This document shows, one piece after another, positions 11,349 to 22,975 of a DNA stretch of 64,000 bases; within the stretch, counting starts at the first letter, position 1; every line of letters starts with the position of its first letter. The stretch is from assembly GCA_930367215.1 (NCBI GenBank), contig OV884056.1, forward strand, positions 39,308,308 to 39,372,307, written 5' to 3'. Below the pieces are notes generated by a model, which worked only from the letters and a program-made list of their open reading frames with translations, ran no database searches and was not told the DNA's origin. This DNA comes from Pollenia angustigena (Eukaryota; Arthropoda; Insecta; Diptera; Polleniidae). The position numbers were made by a program, and so were the translations under genes.

Positions 11349-11402
11349 AGAATTCTTTCTCTACGGAATGCTAGTTTATCGATTCCGTAGAGAAAGAATT
11401 CT
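11349..11402. repeat. Perfect 21-bp inverted repeat with 12-base loop
   Basis: Stem 11349-11369 pairs perfectly with 11382-11402, with loop GCTAGTTTATCG. The stem core is TTTCTCTACGGAAT, and the word CTCTACG recurs just after the stem. The lack of any mismatch stands out in a decayed neighbourhood. It is too short for a typical fly miRNA precursor with a mature arm and lacks terminator logic in a eukaryote. A small foldback insertion is possible. Confidence 0.8.
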
Positions 11403-12039
11403 CTACGTGTTTATCAGGCATTTGCTTTCAATTGATCTCTTTCTTTTAAGGACATTTAGTATGATCCTATTTAAAGCAATAGTGAATAAAAGGAAGCAAA
11501 TAACAGAACAATAAGCAAACTATAGATATTGTTTTTAGGAACACAAGGCAAAAATAACAATGAAAAAGGGGGGAGGGCATTTTTGTACACACAAGCCAAC
11601 AAGACCATACGAAGAAGGTCGTCACTATTTGGTTTGAAAACACATTGTGTTAATTTTTTTCACTTCATTTACTTTATAGAACTGAAATAAACCATGATAT
11701 CTAATTGCCGTACGTTTATAAAGTCGATCGCTTTATTCTAAATTTGCTTTTTTAATAAATTTCGAAATATTTTTTGATGCTACTTTGTTGACTTTTTTGA
11801 TCACTGTTAACAAATACCTTGTCTGAATGTGTTGGGAAGTAAATAAAATGTATAAAAGTGTGGTTCAAAGTTATTTTTCACCATTTTGAAACGAAAAAAA
11901 AGGAATGGAGCACAAACAATTTGAGACTGCCTCGAGACGGCCTTAACGGTTTATTTTTTAAAGTTTGTTTTATGCTACATACAATATAAAACTATCATTC
12001 GCGTTTTCCCCAGAAAAGTAAAAATTTTTTTTATACATC
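11403..12039. other. No gene seen
   Basis: AT-rich spacer without supported ORFs, RNA genes or repeats found by eye. Confidence 0.35.
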
Positions 12040-12041
12040 TA

Positions 12042-12424
12042 CAATAGTTTTGGTTAATTGAGCCCCACTTAATTGAGTTTCCCGTTTAATGCACTAAAAA
12101 TCATGGAACGGAATCATTCAGTATAACTATCTATGTAAAAAACACCCGTTTAGTTGAGTTCCGTTTAATTGCGTCACCCGCTTAATTATTTCGCAAAATA
12201 AGACCGCAATTACATAAAAAATGTTATATAAAATAAATATAGAAATTAGATTTATTTTCTATCTACACATGGGTGCTTCGCTTTATTGCACATCTTGATC
12301 AATTAAGCGATTTACATTTTAATTGCATCGGCGATTCAATTAACCGATACTGCTTAATTGAGTTCCCGTTTAATTGCGTCAAAGGTTGTGCATTTTTAGA
12401 AACTCAATTAAGCGGAAATAACTG
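12042..12424. mobile_element. Pogo-like small inverted-repeat element (TA target)
   Basis: The element is flanked by TA on both sides (12040-12041 and 12425-12426). Its ends are CAATAGTTTTGGTTAATTGA on the left and, in complement, CAGTTATTTCCGCTTAATTG on the right. CAGT-type ends with a TA duplication are typical of the pogo/Tigger branch of Tc1/mariner. Words such as CGTTTAATTG and GCTTAATTGAG recur inside near both ends. There is no transposase; the plus-strand ORF 12273-12563 crosses the right end and is not a gene. Confidence 0.65.
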
Positions 12425-12800
12425 TACATATATTTATACATACATAAATCGGCGAAAGCAAAATAGTTCAGAGTACTTTCCTTCTGTGTTTGTCAACCGA
12501 TTTGAACACAAAATGCACTATTTGAAAGGAACGTACTTACAGAAGTGCACAATATATATTTGATTAAAATCTGACGAGGAAAAAAGGGTAAAAAACCTGT
12601 ACTTTGGAACTTCTTTGTCACCCCATTTATCTTTTAAACCAATAAACATAGAAATAAACATTATACGAAATTCGGAACTTATCTAAAATATATAAATATA
12701 TATTTGGTACTTTTTCGAAGTTCTAATGTTTAGGGGATGAAAATCGTACCGACTTTTGGTACTTTTTTTTATAAATCATTGTTCTTTATGTATTGACAGA

Positions 12801-13039
12801 TCGTCGGCTTAATATGCAAGCCTGCTAAGTCCACTTTTTTAGTAAATTAAGATTTTGATGGCGTGTGGTAGGGAAAGGCACGCCTCGTCGACCAGCATGT
12901 AGTTTTTCTTAAATTTGAGTCTTGAAGTGTGTTAAACCAACTAAATTTTTGTTTTTTCTCGCAAGCTGCAAATATGAAATTGTATCTCCTGTAAAATGTA
13001 CTGTAAGGGAGTTAGCAGGTTTGCATATTAAGCCGACGA
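12801..13039. mobile_element. Small inverted-repeat element, ~30-bp ends
   Basis: The left end TCGTCGGCTTAATATGCAAG and the right end in complement TCGTCGGCTTAATATGCAAA match for about 30 bases, continuing into CCTGCTAA. The element is 239 bp with no coding potential and no clear target duplication. It sits inside a stretch (about 12600-13320) with recurring GGTACTTTTT and TTAATATTGAACC words, where 13085-13195 and 13200-13310 are diverged tandem units. Confidence 0.65.
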
Positions 13040-13319
13040 AATATGTATCTTTCTTAACAACATTGAATTTTTTATATTTCAATGGGAAGAAACACTTTGG
13101 TACTTTTTCGTTCTACACCTGGTATTTTGTTATTTTCGTTAATATTGAACCTTGAAACAATAAATTAAACATGCAATTTCCTGAGTGGGTTACAATCTAT
13201 TAGAGGGATATTTTAATACTTTTGTGTTCTTAAGCTGGTACTTTTTGAATTTACATTAATACTGAACCCTGAAACATAAAATTTAACATGCATAGACCAA
13301 AAAGATTGAGAAACTATAT

Positions 13320-13905
13320 ATAACAGGAGACTTTTTGGTATTGTTTTGTTTTCAATTGGTATTTTCTGAGATTTTTTTTTAAATTATTGAACTAGTTTAA
13401 CACATTTACGGGCTTGAGTTGAAGAGAACATATGGATCGTAAGTTGGTCCCTCGGCAAATCGATCCACTAAGACAAAAAAAAAAAAAAGGAAATACTCGA
13501 AACATGTAAATTCATATAGCCTTTGTATATTTTTATGTATGTTTTCTTCATATTTCCCTAAACAGTTATAGTCGAATTTCGACCACTCAGCAACACTAGT
13601 ATAAGTAATACAACATTAAAGGTACAAAAAGTCTTTAATACAATAAATTCGTGAAGGCATGTCTACCCCAACAAATATTTGACGACAAAATCCAAAAAAA
13701 AAAAAAACGTAACCAGTAAATTGATAAAATATAAGCTTTATCTATAAAAATTCCTAGTGACTAACTAAACTTTATTTGCAAAAAGATAATTGCTTAATAT
13801 ATAATTAGGAAACTGTTAAATGCTGTTTGATAAGGCCAAACGTTTTGCAAAAGCAAAAACTTCAATCGCTCCGTATTCAAATCAATCCGAAGCGGTATTT
13901 ATAAT
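13320..13905. other. No gene seen
   Basis: AT-rich spacer between the tandem GGTACTTTTT region and the large dispersed repeat beginning near 13913. It contains two short A runs (about 13477 and 13696) and no supported feature. Confidence 0.35.
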
Positions 13906-14949
13906 ACCCTTTAACTGTGGAGCTGGTGGTAAATTTTACCCTCTCTTTATATATTTTTAAAATACTCTCTTCCGTTGCGCTCAATAAATTTAATTCTCTT
14001 AGTATATTTGTCATTCACTTGTGTTTTGGCTGAGCTCGACTTTGCACGAGCGAAGCTAAGCACATGCTGGTGTAAAAATTACCACTCGTCGTCATTTACG
14101 TAATTTTTTCTTCGAAAATATTATACCACCACGTTAGCGTTAGCGTAATTGTTTAGTAGAAAAACATTTACCACACCTCAAAATTCACTTAATGTTTTCA
14201 TGCAATTAGTTTAACAACTTGTCCGTTTTCTTGTTGGTAACAAATTATTTATTTCAAAAACGTTATTTTATATAATACAATCTTAACTAATTGTCTCATT
14301 AAAATACGTACATTTTATTAAATCCCATGCATTGCTTAGGAAGTTGTTTTTACCAAGTTTGAATACTGTCACTGTTTAACATTCTGCAGTTATACAGAAA
14401 TCTATGTATTCTGTTTAAGGGGTACCTTTTGAGAGATGTTCTCATCCAATTCCGTCCATTTTTGACAGAACACTACCCATCATTATTAACCATTCTATTT
14501 GTACCCAATTTGGAAAATTTAACATGCCACTTATCTTATCCCACCTCCTTTTTAACTGATGTTGCATATTGGTAACCAAGCTATTTGTTCCCAATTTGCA
14601 AACTTAAACTGTTACCGGTTGGGCAATTTTATAACTTTCTCTTACCGTTCCTTAAACATAAATTAATGCGTGGAATAGCCCACTTTTCCAATCCCCGCTA
14701 TTTTTGTAGAAAGGTCGTGTATTGATAACTTAGCTGTGTGCAGGGATGTTAGATGTGACGATTTTACGTCATTTTGACGATTTTTTTCGATGAATTTACC
14801 AAAATGACGATTGACGATTTTTAATGAAGAGTCACTTAGGCTTTGACGATTTAATCACGTCAATAAATTTATTTTAAACTTTAATCTGGCATCAATTTTA
14901 TAACCATTCAATCTGGCAATTAAAGATTTTTCTTAGTTTGTATATGTGT

Positions 14950-16400
14950 GTAGAGGCGAATATATATTTACACTCGCGGACCCGACGATCTTCGCCTCGT
15001 CCCAATTTTAAGCCTTCAGACAAACTTTAGAGTAATAATAGTTACAACACAAATATTTATTGTGATTTATTTGAATGAAATCAGCAGAGAGCGATTTGAT
15101 TAACAATGTTTTTTGATTTGTTTTCCGGTGCAAAAACAAATAACGAAGACGGTTTCCCAACACGCGAACATGCAACGTACAGCTGACCGTGCGGAAAACA
15201 GGGAAATTCGAGATTAATCCCACAGAATTCTAGTGATTGGCTTTGCGATTTATTGATTGTCATTGCAAATGCCAACCGAACGGGGAACTGAATCCGCTTG
15301 AATTGGAATGGAAGGTCAGTTGGAATAATGGGAATTCGTGGGATAAGGACTACCTCTCCTTTGAATTTTCCCTTGATGGTTGTAGCCTGAATCACATTGT
15401 TCATTAGCTTTTTAACATACAACCGCGTACCGTTGCACATTTTTGGAGGATTAAGATTCCGCAACATGGTTATGATCGATACCACCTTCAGCTGTAAATT
15501 ATGCGGCGGAGTTCTTGGTATATCAAGCGAGTTTAAAAATTCCGACGGGTAGCTGGTCGGTTCATTTTCGTCGGTCACGCAGTCAACAGATTTGTAAGTA
15601 TGCAGTTGTCCTGCGAGTTGACTTTAGTATTGCTACACTCATAAAATTATTACAGTAACTGATTGTAGGTTATTAAATTCGTTTTCGGTACTGTTAAAAT
15701 TGAATAAAAATATAGTTATTTTACGAATAAATTTATTTTTCAACATTTATGTTTGTTATTAAAAAAACAAACTACCAAAAAATAATGTTTTCCGTATTTT
15801 TTTTTGTTAATTTGTTTGATTTTTATCGGTTAAAATATATTTTTTAAAAGTAAAAACTATTCAATTTTAACGAATATGATGTTCAATAAATAAAAAACTT
15901 AGAAATTACTGAAAAAATCATTTGTTTTAAATGAAATGTAAATGATCCGTTTTTTAAATGAATTTTAATTTGTTTCAAATGAATTTTCGTTTGAATTTAA
16001 CTACATAATATTTTGAGTGTAGTATTGCCCGTTCACGAATCCAATCGAGATTTTTGTAATTTTGTGCAATGCCAGGGAACACTTTGCTGATGAGTTCTTC
16101 CTTGGACGATGTGAATTTACAAAAAATTTTCCGGGAACGATATCAATCCATTCAAAACATCAACAGGAATTTGGCCGTTGCCAAGCTCCAGCAGTTGTCC
16201 CGAGAATTTAGCAGCCGATGGGTCGTTCTGCAACGCGACTCTCATGTTTGTGGTCAATTGCAACTTCTGGACATGCCTCCACAAAGACGACGATTACAGG
16301 CACGCGTTAAGTTCATCCGCAGCAGAAGATTTGGGGATGACGGAAGTGTTTGACTAAAATCTGCGGAGAGTAATCTCAAAGCTTCACCAAATCGCCTTAA
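14950..16400 (-). pseudogene. Helitron Pif1-type helicase fragment, C-terminal part
   Basis: The best open piece, 15081-15578 on the minus strand, encodes a helicase C terminus with a RLYVKKL segment, RIQFPVRLAFAMTINKSQSQ (the conserved helicase motif ending in KSQGQ in active copies) and a QLYVACSRVGKP segment (final SF1B motif). Upstream on the same strand, 16029-16400 encodes, with frameshifts, a LTTNMRVALQ piece, an IPVDVLNG piece and FTSSKEELISKVFP, which are Helitron helicase landmarks. The two parts are separated by a nested element. Downstream, GGGACGAGGCGAAGATCGTC near 14980-15005 resembles a Helitron tail. Everything N-terminal, including the rolling-circle Rep domain, is absent. 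Confidence 0.75.
15634..16020. mobile_element. 387-bp small inverted-repeat element inside the Helitron fragment
   Basis: An exact 8-bp target duplication, AGTATTGC, lies at 15626-15633 and 16021-16028. The ends are TACACTCATAAAATTATTA and, in complement, ACACTCAAAATATTAT. Removing it and one duplicate restores the helicase reading WIRERAIL across the site. It is non-coding and very AT-rich. The 8-bp duplication suggests hAT-type mobilisation. Confidence 0.85.
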
Positions 16401-17282
16401 GTATTAAAAATTGTATATTTGTTGGTTTTGTATAATTTTATACTTAATTATTTTTTTATGTTTTAATAGAGTAATTAATCCGTGTTGATTAAAAAACGAT
16501 TTTTTATGTGACGATTTTTTCACGGTTTTTTTTTTAGAACTAATGGCGATTATGACGATTTTTTTCAAATTTTGACGATAATTCGAAAAAAACATCTAAC
16601 ATCACTGGCTGTGTGTACCAAATTTAGAAAATTTTTCTCTTACTGTTCATATGATATAAAAAGAAGTTTTGTGCCACGCCGAATTCTCAAATCCCACCAA
16701 CATTTTATCGGAAGTTGTGTATCGCTTACCAAGATGCTTGTTTCGAAACTTTGGCTCTTGGCATTCTTCGGATATACAAAAATCTATAAGGTAGTTGTTT
16801 GGGAGGTGCCACGCCCACTTCCACAGTCCCGCCCAGATATTGTGTATTAATAACCAAGATATTTCGTCCAAAGTTGGAAACTTGTTCTTAACGATTTGTC
16901 TGCAATGTCGGAATCCAATGTGTATGGGATGCAGATTTTGATGAGTAAAAAACCTCCAAAAAGGTTGACCTGTAGCTTCTGCGCCTAATTATATCTTTTC
17001 ATGATCTCTTTTATATCTTTAAATATATACATTTGGCAGTTTAAAAATGTGCTTTAAGTTTTTGGTTTTTTTTAATTCATATTTTTTTGATAAGGTTTTT
17101 ATATATCGTTTTTTTATAATAAAAAAAAAAGGTTTGTGAAGTAAAGTACCTGTTTTGTTTAAACAAATTAAAATACTTTTTTGTTTCTTTATTTTTTGTA
17201 ATTAAAAATGTAGTAGCTTATTTTTCAAAAACAAATAATTATAAAAAATATGTCCCAATTTCACCTCCACAGTTAAAGGATA

Positions 17283-17657
17283 CGGTTTCTATGTGTTTTC
17301 TTGAATCAAGTATAGAATGATTGAATTAAGTACGGATTTTTGCGAAATACTTGACTTATCCATATATAATCCCGAAATCATACTTGAATTAATCCGAAAA
17401 TGAGACTAATTTAAGTAAAACTAAGATTGAACCAATTTCAAAATGTGCTTGGTTCAAGTTTTATAAAGTTGATTTAAACCGTAATTGGTACTTAAAATAA
17501 ATCAAAAGTGATATAAAAGGAGAATATTATTATGACTGAAGTATTTTACCCGTTTTACACCTTTGACAATTTCAATTATTAAAAAACGAGCATCATTCCC
17601 GGCTTGGTTTTTACTTTAAAAACTTAATGTAGCTATATAATTTAAAATATTAACTAA
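17283..17657. other. Spacer with TATA-like box upstream of a small ORF
   Basis: ATATAAAAGG at 17511-17520 is a good TATA-box match lying about 140 bases upstream of the ATG at 17658. Nothing else is recognised in this stretch. Promoter function is inference. Confidence 0.3.
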
Positions 17658-17909
17658 ATGGAAAGCAAGAGTACACAATTTTACATTTTATACATGAAGA
17701 TAATGTGTGTTTGTCTTGTTCTGTTGTTTTTGTTGAAAACTTGCGTGGTGTCTTCAACAAACTTTGATAAGTTGAATGAGATTAAAACGCTCACTTTGTA
17801 TCTTTGCGCTCAGAGTGGCACTACTAACGAAAAGTTTAATCATTTATTTACTTGGCTTAAGAATGTTGTACTTATTTTAAGAAATTCCGGGATTGATTTT
17901 CGAAAGTAG
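17658..17909 (+). CDS. Small ORF with signal-peptide-like N terminus, unknown
   Basis: 83 codons from ATG 17658. An alternative start at codon 13 (17694) would give MKIMCVCLVLLFLLKTCVVS, a textbook signal-peptide profile (basic, then hydrophobic, then small residues before a likely cleavage), followed by a mature part of about 50 residues with TNFDKLNEIKTLTLYLC and a basic C terminus. A TATA-like box lies upstream. The stop is 36 bases before a hAT insertion, so the 3-prime region may be disrupted. It could be a lineage-specific secreted peptide gene or a chance ORF. No family is recognised. Confidence 0.3.
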   Translation: MESKSTQFYILYMKIMCVCLVLLFLLKTCVVSSTNFDKLNEIKTLTLYLCAQSGTTNEKFNHLFTWLKNVVLILRNSGIDFRK

Positions 17910-17945
17910 TATTGTGTTATTTTTTAATACGACCGTACTTAAAGT

Positions 17946-18819
17946 CAGTGATGTCAGATGTAGGGAAAATTCCCTACTTGTGGGGAATTTTTCTCCAAAA
18001 ATCAGACTGTAGGGGAAAAAGACAGATTTTTTATGTTCGTCAAAATGTAGGGAATTTTTCCCTTGCATGTAAATTAAAATATAATCTAACTGACTTATAA
18101 GAAAACCTCTTAAAAATTCACTTAAAATTCAATCCAGATTAAGTCTGATTGCTTAAAGTTTTACATTACCTCACTAGAAGAAATACAAGAGATTGCCTTT
18201 GAAAAAGGACTCCATTAGAATACAGTTTTTCAGAAGAAGAAATTAATTCTCTTTCAAAGATGGATTTGGAACCATTTTGGTTATATAAATATCAAAGTCC
18301 AAGAACTTCAATGATAATTTAGTATTCCTTTGTCTCTCAAAATCGTTCAAAATTCTATTGAGTTTACCGCATGCCGATGCAAATGCTGAGAGGATATTTT
18401 CAATTGTTACTGACGTCCGTACAAAAAAAAAAAAAAACTGTCCATACAAGAAATAAACTGAGTTACGAGGTTTTAAATTCCATATGTATTCTTAGATCAT
18501 ACTTACAATCAAAAATGTTAAACTGTACAAGCTTCCGTTGTACAGAAAGTCATTTTAAGAAAATGAATTTGCAAGTGCTTTACAACTGATTTTTTATACG
18601 TATACAAAAATATGTATTTATTTAATGTATGTTATTGTTTTTTATTTAAAGTAAATAAAATTTACGATTTTGAATTATTAATACATAATATTTTAGTTTT
18701 ACTAATACCTAATATAAGGTAGGGAAAATTGTAGGGGAAAAATATTGCTGTTGTAGGGAAATGTGGGGATTTTCTTATGCAAACGTAGGGAACTATTAAA
18801 ATTTCATCTGACATCACTG
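17946..18819 (+). mobile_element. hAT element remnant with transposase C terminus
   Basis: The ends are CAGTGATGTCAGATG and its complement at 18805-18819. The flanking 8-mers CTTAAAGT (17938-17945) and CTAAAAGT (18820-18827) differ at one base, a decayed target duplication. Inside on the plus strand, around 18330-18430, is the hAT dimerisation motif SLPHADANAERIFSIVTDVR, followed after frameshifts by NKLSYEVLNSI and LRSYLQSKMLNC. The catalytic domain is deleted. The ends also carry repeated TAGGGAAA/TTCCCTA words. Confidence 0.8.
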
Positions 18820-18827
18820 CTAAAAGT

Positions 18828-20774
18828 ACGTATAGAAAACTTAATTTATCCCGAATTTGTTTTTTTTGTTTGCTGTGTAGGACGTTTTGTTTCATTGCTA
18901 AGTAAATAAATTAGAAAAGATAAAATTGTTTCTATGCAATACAAAAAGTATGATTTCGGCTTCAATTTGAGTTTTGTCTAAAAAGTGCGTTTGGCCGGAC
19001 ACAAGTATATATAAAACCCTTCCTGTTCTGTTATTGGGTGAAGCAGCCCAAGCACCCTGTTCCAATAAATTTTTAACATCAATTAATAGTTTTCGAATTA
19101 ACAAAATTTTATTGATATATATAGTTGTTGATGATGTTTAAATTCCTACAAAATTAGGGTTTACATAAATAATTTCTTTCTTTTGTTAAAATGAATACTT
19201 TTTAGTTTGGAATGGGAGCAAGCTTCAGTGACTATCCACGCACAAGTTTTTTTCTATCTTTCTTAAAAACCCGCCTGGAAAATAGTACTTTTGGTTTTAT
19301 GTCAAGTAAGTAAAACAAAGTCAGACTGACATTAGTATAAAGCTCACTCCTAGAGCCAATTACTATCGATAAATACACAAAGAAAAATAATTGGTATTAA
19401 ATTTACTTAGGTTTAACAAAGCTGTATAACAAGTGGCGATAACACATCTATTTCGGTGTTGTTTAAATGAAGATTACAATTGCACAAGATACGAAATGTC
19501 AACAGTCGCTTACAAAATAATATGTTGTTTAAAAACATTCTGTTTTGAAAGAGACATGCAACCTTATTGAGATGCGACCTTAAAAGAGCAGCAAGTAAAA
19601 CTAGTTCACCTGTATAGATGTTGAATTTTTGATACAAATTTTGCATGAATGCATTTTTTGTGTAAATAAAACCAACTTACAATATAAAACCGTGTGCATG
19701 TAATTTGACATTATTGGGCTTCTCTGTTTCTTGTTTCAGCTAAAAGTCAGCGCTATATTTAATATATAATATAATAATGTTACTTTTTTTCTTTAATGAT
19801 TACTTTTAGAAAAAATTCCGTCAATTGAAGATTTATATTTTGCTATTTTCTTTAAGATTTAAATCAAATTAACATACAAATTCTCCTTATCAGTCCTTAA
19901 CTATTAAAAATGTTTTCAATTAAAATTAACGGACAAGCAAAATATTTCAATTTACCCCAAATTTCAATTTGGTCAACCTCTGTATTTATCGTTTAACCAT
20001 AAATCATCATAGAATCGAATTTAATTATCTGGCGGTTACAATAATGTTTTCCTTTGCATGTTTTGTGTCCAATGACTGATTATATTAAATGCAAAGAAAA
20101 AAACTTAATAAAACATATTTAATTTAATTGTAATTGTTGTTTAAGCAAATCAAATACTTGTTGAAAATAAATTGTTAGTGAGCCTATTAATATATGTATG
20201 TCAGATAAAATAACAGCAACAACAACTAATACGGTGTGTTGTCTATTTCTGTTCACCAATAGTCTGCAAGTATTTGCAGATAAATATTCGAAAGTCACTT
20301 AAATGTTAAATACGTAAAATAACAGTAAAATAAATATTTATTTAACACATCTAATTAATTAAACAAATATCATGTTTTGCCAATAAACAATACAATCAAT
20401 TTTCAACTTTAATTGTTTTAAATATGTTCATATGTATGAATGTATGTCGGGTGAGAAACAGTGCAAACGTTTCTATTTTTAAAATTCTGTTTTGTTGCAT
20501 GCATTGAAGAGAAAATTTATGTATATGGAAATATTTAATTGATGCAAAGTGAGAACAGTTTAATAACAACATTAAGAAGTAAATAGAAAATAATGAAACA
20601 TCGATTTTAAATAAAAGAATAAAATCAAATCTTTGTTTTAATTTTTTCTTAGAATGGAGGGCAAAATTTTTAGCTATTGATCATTTGTCCTTGATTCGAA
20701 ATAAAGCTCAGTAGATTTTATTTAAAATGTATTTATAATTTTTAAAAAATTTGCTATTTAAAAGAAATTTTAAG
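18828..20774. other. No gene seen
   Basis: Two kilobases of AT-rich DNA. The minus-strand ORFs at 18898-19104 and 19413-19646 lack recognisable motifs and start context, and I do not support them. No repeat was matched by eye elsewhere in the window. Confidence 0.35.
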
Positions 20775-20787
20775 AAAATTGGATATT

Positions 20788-22175
20788 ATCAAAAAGTAAT
20801 TTCAATTTTTGGGAATAAAAAATTTTAATTTAAAAAGATTTTGTTATTCGTGCTTAATTCCCAGTTTTTATTCTTGATAAAAACACTTGAAATTTATTGT
20901 TGATGGGATAAGCTATTCCTATGCATTTCACTGGTTGCTTAGGCCAGATCATCAGGAAACTTCATCCATAAAGATTTTAGACAAACTAAAGATATTAAAC
21001 CAAATAAAACTGTTAAACGTATAAGACTTATAGCAACAGTTTTACTTGTAACAATATCAAAGCTTGAACAAAATACATCAACAATAAAAAAGTGGGTTTA
21101 TCTCGTCTTACACTCCCCACCACAATTAGTTGAAATTCTCTCAACATTAATTGTAGTTGTAAGTAGGTTAAGAAAAACAAAATAAAAAACAAACAACAAC
21201 TTACAAAAGATGTTGTCAATTAAGTGTTTTTTTAGGCCGTGCACTTGCCTGTTTATTATCAAAAAGTAATTTCAATTTTTGGGAATAAAAAATTTTAATT
21301 TAAAAAGATTTTGTTATTCGTGCTTAATTCCCAGTTTTTTATTCTTGATAAAAACACTTGAAATTTATTGTTGATGGGATAAGCTATTCCTATGCATTTC
21401 ACTGGTTGCTTAGGCCAGATCATCAGGAAACTTCATCCATAAAGATTTTAGACAAACTAAAGATATTAAACCAAATAAAACTGTTAAACGTATAAGACTT
21501 ATAGCAACAGTTTTACTTGTAACAATATCAAAGCTTGAACAAAATACATCAACAATAAAAAAGTGGGTTTATCTCGTCTTACACTCCCCACCACAATTAG
21601 TTGAAATTCTCTCAACATTAATTGTAGTTGTAAGTAGGTTAAGAAAAACAAAATAAAAAACAAACAACAACTTACAAAAGATGTTGTCAATTAAGTGTTT
21701 TTTTAGGCCGTGCACTTGCCTGTTTATTATCAAAAAGTAATTTCAATTTTTGGGAATAAAAAAATTTTAATTTAAAAAGATTTTGTTATTCGTGCTTAAT
21801 TCCCAGTTTTTATTCTTGATAAAAACACTTGAAATTTACTTACAACTACAATTAATGTTGAGAGAATTTCAACTAATTGTGGTGGGGAGTGTAAGACGAG
21901 ATAAACCCACTTTTTTATTGTTGATGTATTTTGTTCAAGCTTTGATATTGTTACAAGTAAAACTGTTGCTATAAGTCTTATACGTTTAACAGTTTTATTT
22001 GGTTTAATATCTTTAGTTTGTCTAAAATCTTTATGGATGAAGTTTCCTGATGATCTGGCCTAAGCAACCAGTGAAATGCATAGGAATAGCTTATCCCATC
22101 AACAATAAATTTCAAGTGTTTTTATCAAGAATAAAAACTGGGAATTAAGCACGAATAACAAAATCTTTTTAAATT
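20788..22175. repeat. Array of two direct 471-bp units plus one inverted-core unit
   Basis: Unit 1 (about 20788-21256) and unit 2 (about 21257-21727) are near-identical with period 471. Unit 3 (about 21728-22175) begins with the same 100-base end block, then carries the core flipped, then closes with the inverted end block. Read in reverse, unit 3 is a complete element with inverted ends of about 75 bp that start ATTTTAATTTAAAAAGATTT. Units 1 and 2 lack the right end and instead close with a tail ending AGGCCGTGCACTTGCC. The whole array is bracketed by AAAATTGGATATT at 20775-20787 and 22176-22188. The 63-codon ORFs in each unit are the same non-coding core read three times. Confidence 0.85.
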
Positions 22176-22188
22176 AAAATTGGATATT

Positions 22189-22446
22189 TTTTAGAAATAA
22201 TACGAAAATTTTCTATTAAAACCAGCAATTTCCTGACGAAACAAAAACAAAATTTGTTTTGAAATTAAACAATTTGTTATTTAAAAAATTTAATAATTTT
22301 GCAACAGTTAACAGATTAATAGTATCAATTAAATATTTTTTTGATATAAACAACATTTTCTGCAGTAATGTTAATGATATAAGTCAACAATTAATTCACT
22401 CGATTAAATTTTTAATTAAAACAGATTAAATTTTGGATTAAAAGGT
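22189..22446. other. No gene seen
   Basis: A short AT-rich spacer with no recognised feature between the array and the LINE fragment. Confidence 0.35.
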
Positions 22447-22975
22447 TTAACGAAGCCGCAAGGCTCCGTTCAATCTCCTACTCTATTTCTTATCTTTCTA
22501 AATGACCTCCTTTGTCAAACTTCGAACCCTATCTACCCTTTTGCAGATGACAGCAACCTTTGCCATTCGTACTAATTTGAATACAGACCAAGCGTATCCG
22601 ATGTCGGTGCTATGAGGGAGAATATGAATGATATGCTTGGCCGAGACCTTGCCATAGTCTCGGAATGGGGTCGTGCGAATAGGGTCGATTTGAATGCCCG
22701 AAAAACCCAATGTTGCGTGCATAAACGCATAAACGCGCGACAAACCGGGGTGCCTCATCTGTAGATATGGGTGGTACAATTATTGAAGAATCAGAATGTC
22801 TTGATGTTCTGGGAATGAGGATACAATGTGATGTCCGATGGACAGAAAATATATTCAAGGAGTCGAAAAAACCATTCAAGTGCCTCGGTTTTCTAAGACG
22901 GTGTAAGATATACTTCACTCCATCTGATCTCCTTACTATCTATCACAAAACAAGTCAGCAAGTGGAAAAGAAAAA
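22447..22975 (+). pseudogene. Non-LTR retrotransposon RT fragment (jockey-like), copy 1
   Basis: Matches 59640-60060 of the second copy at roughly 90 percent identity. The translated landmarks are in broken frames: a LYPFADD-like reading near 22535 that has lost its frame, the GRANRVDLNARKTQ equivalent near 22665, and ECLDVLGMRIQCDVRWTENI in the open frame 22767-22994. It is truncated at both ends. It encodes only the palm-to-thumb part of a reverse transcriptase. Confidence 0.75.

Larger units (their letters stand above)
14741..16607. mobile_element. hAT-type element with exact 8-bp target duplication
   Basis: The ends are CAGGGATGTTAGATG and, in complement, CAGTGATGTTAGATG. The perfect 8-bp duplication GCTGTGTG lies at 14733-14740 and 16608-16615. 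CAGNGATG ends with 8-bp duplications are the hAT hallmark. Both subterminal regions are packed with TGACGATTTT words (about 14757-14850 and 16508-16580), a plausible array of transposase-binding sites. No hAT transposase remains. The interior is occupied by a Helitron fragment and a further nested element. Confidence 0.85.
13913..17282. repeat. Long dispersed repeat, copy 1, split by a hAT insertion
   Basis: The outer ends are inverted: CTTTAACTGTGGAG at 13913 and its complement near 17270-17282. Segments 13913-14310 and 16616-17282 match, in reverse, 32598-32965 and 30404-31015 of the second copy. The middle portion carries words such as CCACGCCCACTTC and GTATTGATAAC that recur in related fragments at 34.4 and 35.5 kb. 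The repeat has no coherent ORF. Removing the hAT element and one target duplication rejoins the repeat cleanly. Confidence 0.7.

Noticed and set aside
21028..21974. Three ORFs with the same 40-residue C-terminal part
   Set aside because: They are the same non-coding core of a repeated unit read in each copy; one is in the flipped orientation. No domain or start context.
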